Below are positions 4,551-5,621 of a stretch of 5,621 bases of DNA, piece by piece. The DNA is from F23-B02 sp045642545 (GTDB lineage Bacteria > Bacillota > Clostridia > Oscillospirales > Oscillospiraceae). Location: the NCBI GenBank assembly GCA_045642545.1, contig JAZUJB010000047.1, positions 1 to 5,621 on the forward strand. Direction: 5' to 3'. The position numbers and the translations under genes were made by a program. Every line of letters starts with the position of its first letter. Positions within the stretch are counted from its first letter, which is position 1. The notes beneath the pieces were generated by a model. That model was given only the letters and a program-made list of their open reading frames with translations. It was not told the DNA's origin and searched no databases.

Positions 4551-5621
4551 ATGGAACGATACACCCCAACCGGCAATGAAATGATTTCGCTTCCCACCGT
4601 AAATGAGCTTACGGGCGGAATTGAGGCCGTGGGTTTTCTGTCTATGGCGGCCAAGGGGCTTATCGAGCTTCGCGGCTCGGTTGATAAGCCCTTCCTTCTG
4701 CCGTTTTTTGAAATTGACGGGCAGAAGGTTGAGCTGAATAATCTGTCGTGGGAGCGCGAGCACTACTGGATTCCCAAAATGCGCGCTGAGTTTTCCTGCG
4801 GCACCGTTGCAGTTACCGTGCTCCCTCCCGTAGGCGAGCGCGGCTTTGCCCTGCGCCTTGAGCTTGAGTGCAACAAGGCTTGTCATGCAATTCTGGGGCT
4901 TGAGGGCAATTGGTGCGAAACCGTGCACTGTGTCAACGAGGAAAAACCCGTGGAAGGCACAAAGCATTGCTACGAAAGCGGCTGGAACAGCGGCATTATC
5001 CTCGACCAGCGCTGCGGCTATCCCCTTTTCGCCATCGCGCCAATGTGCGACAGAGATATGACCTCAAGCTTTGAATGCGGAGAGAGTGTCAGCTTCTGTC
5101 TGCGCCATGAGGCAGAGCTTGAGGCAGGCAAGCCCTATGCCGTAACCTTCTTCTGGGGTCTGGGCTTTGAGGAGGTTGCCGCCGCCACCAGCGCAAAGGA
5201 AATGCTCCGCAGAACCTGGGAGTGGGAGTATGATAAAACCGCCCGCTGGCTTGATGAGCGCACCGAGGATTTGGGTTCGGCGAAGCTTAACAAAATCTAT
5301 AATACCAACCTGTTTTTCTGCATGTTTTACGCCACGGGCGTCACCATGGACACAGAGGAGCTTGTCTGCGCCACAAGCCGCAGTCCGAGATACTATGTCT
5401 CCGCGGCATATTGGGACCGCGACACTCTGCTGTGGTCCTTCCCCGCAATACTAAAGGCCGACCACGAGCTTGCCCGTGACATGCTTGTGTATGTGTTTAC
5501 ACGGCAGAGCCGCAACATCGGCATTCACTCCCGCTATATTGACGGCACCGTTCTTGAGCCGGGCTTTGAGCTTGATGAGCTTATGGCGCCGATTATCGCG
5601 CTTAACAATTATGTCCGCGAG
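4551..5621 (+). CDS. Probable (alpha/alpha)6-barrel glycosidase, cut by the right edge
   Basis: The frame opens at ATG 4551, 8 bases after AAAGGA (4537-4542), with an in-frame TAA at 4536, and stays open to the edge (357 codons, no stop). There is no signal peptide, so it is likely cytoplasmic and acts on imported sugar. Residues 1 to about 205 look like a beta-rich domain (ending AVTFFWGLGF). From about 215, amphipathic helices begin. The segment SPRYYVSAAYWDRDTLLWSF (278-297) with Asp289/Asp291, and the segment from Gly324 (IHSRYIDG) to Phe339-Glu343 (FELDE), resemble conserved parts of six-hairpin glycosidases such as the glycogen-debranching C-terminal domain or GH125. I cannot assign a GH family, and the catalytic acids are inferred only. 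Twelve cysteines occur, ten of them between 83 and 183, many for a cytoplasmic protein. The promoter and operators indicate control by the adjacent LacI-type repressor. Confidence 0.75.
   Translation, partial: MERYTPTGNEMISLPTVNELTGGIEAVGFLSMAAKGLIELRGSVDKPFLLPFFEIDGQKVELNNLSWEREHYWIPKMRAEFSCGTVAVTVLPPVGERGFALRLELECNKACHAILGLEGNWCETVHCVNEEKPVEGTKHCYESGWNSGIILDQRCGYPLFAIAPMCDRDMTSSFECGESVSFCLRHEAELEAGKPYAVTFFWGLGFEEVAAATSAKEMLRRTWEWEYDKTARWLDERTEDLGSAKLNKIYNTNLFFCMFYATGVTMDTEELVCATSRSPRYYVSAAYWDRDTLLWSFPAILKADHELARDMLVYVFTRQSRNIGIHSRYIDGTVLEPGFELDELMAPIIALNNYVRE

Noticed and set aside
4530..4967. A 145-codon open frame on the minus strand opposite the glycosidase start
   Set aside because: It would run antisense through the glycosidase ribosome site and its N-terminal coding region. 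It has no recognisable motif, and the plus-strand frame has a good promoter, operator and ribosome site.

Overview
The window is a carbohydrate uptake and breakdown locus, probably from a gut-type Gram-positive Clostridia (Firmicutes/Bacillota). The organism call is inference. It rests on a lipobox-type binding protein with a short MKKYLALLLALAM-like leader, strong AGGAGG ribosome sites, vegetative (sigma-A type) promoters with 17-base spacers, and a LacI-type regulator beside a CUT1-type ABC importer. Base composition looks close to balanced by eye.

Layout, left to right. The minus strand carries, in transcription order, a LacI-family repressor (3329-4360), a lipoprotein sugar-binding protein (1946-3193), two permease subunits (898-1821 and 81-908, overlapping by 11 bases), and the first 25 codons of another gene that runs off the left edge (1-77). 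On the plus strand, diverging from the repressor, a probable (alpha/alpha)6-barrel glycosidase starts at 4551 and runs off the right edge. It is open for 357 codons with no stop. No ATP-binding subunit is present. Many CUT1 importers borrow a shared MsmK/MalK-type ATPase encoded elsewhere, so this is not a defect.

The 190 bases between repressor and glycosidase are the clearest regulatory region. Two back-to-back promoters (TTGACA-17-TATTAT for the repressor, TTGACT-17-TATGAT for the glycosidase) each have a near-palindromic TTAA-N-CG-N-TTAA box just downstream of the expected transcription start. Read in the same orientation, the two boxes match at 11 of 12 bases. Two further CCGTTwAA half-sites lie in or near the glycosidase promoter. 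The simplest reading is that the LacI-type protein represses both itself and the glycosidase, possibly by looping, until an imported sugar releases it. The binding-protein gene has its own plausible promoter but no copy of this box.

The 124 bases between the binding protein and the first permease hold three consecutive RNA hairpins: one with a GAAA loop and U-rich tail, one long imperfect stem, and one with a UUCG loop. A fourth small stem wraps the permease ribosome site. This fits a device that makes more binding protein than permease. I see no mobile elements, CRISPR arrays, tRNA or rRNA genes. The system belongs to known families. The parts worth following up are the operator architecture, the stacked hairpins, a terminator pointing the 'wrong' way, and the unassigned family of the glycosidase.
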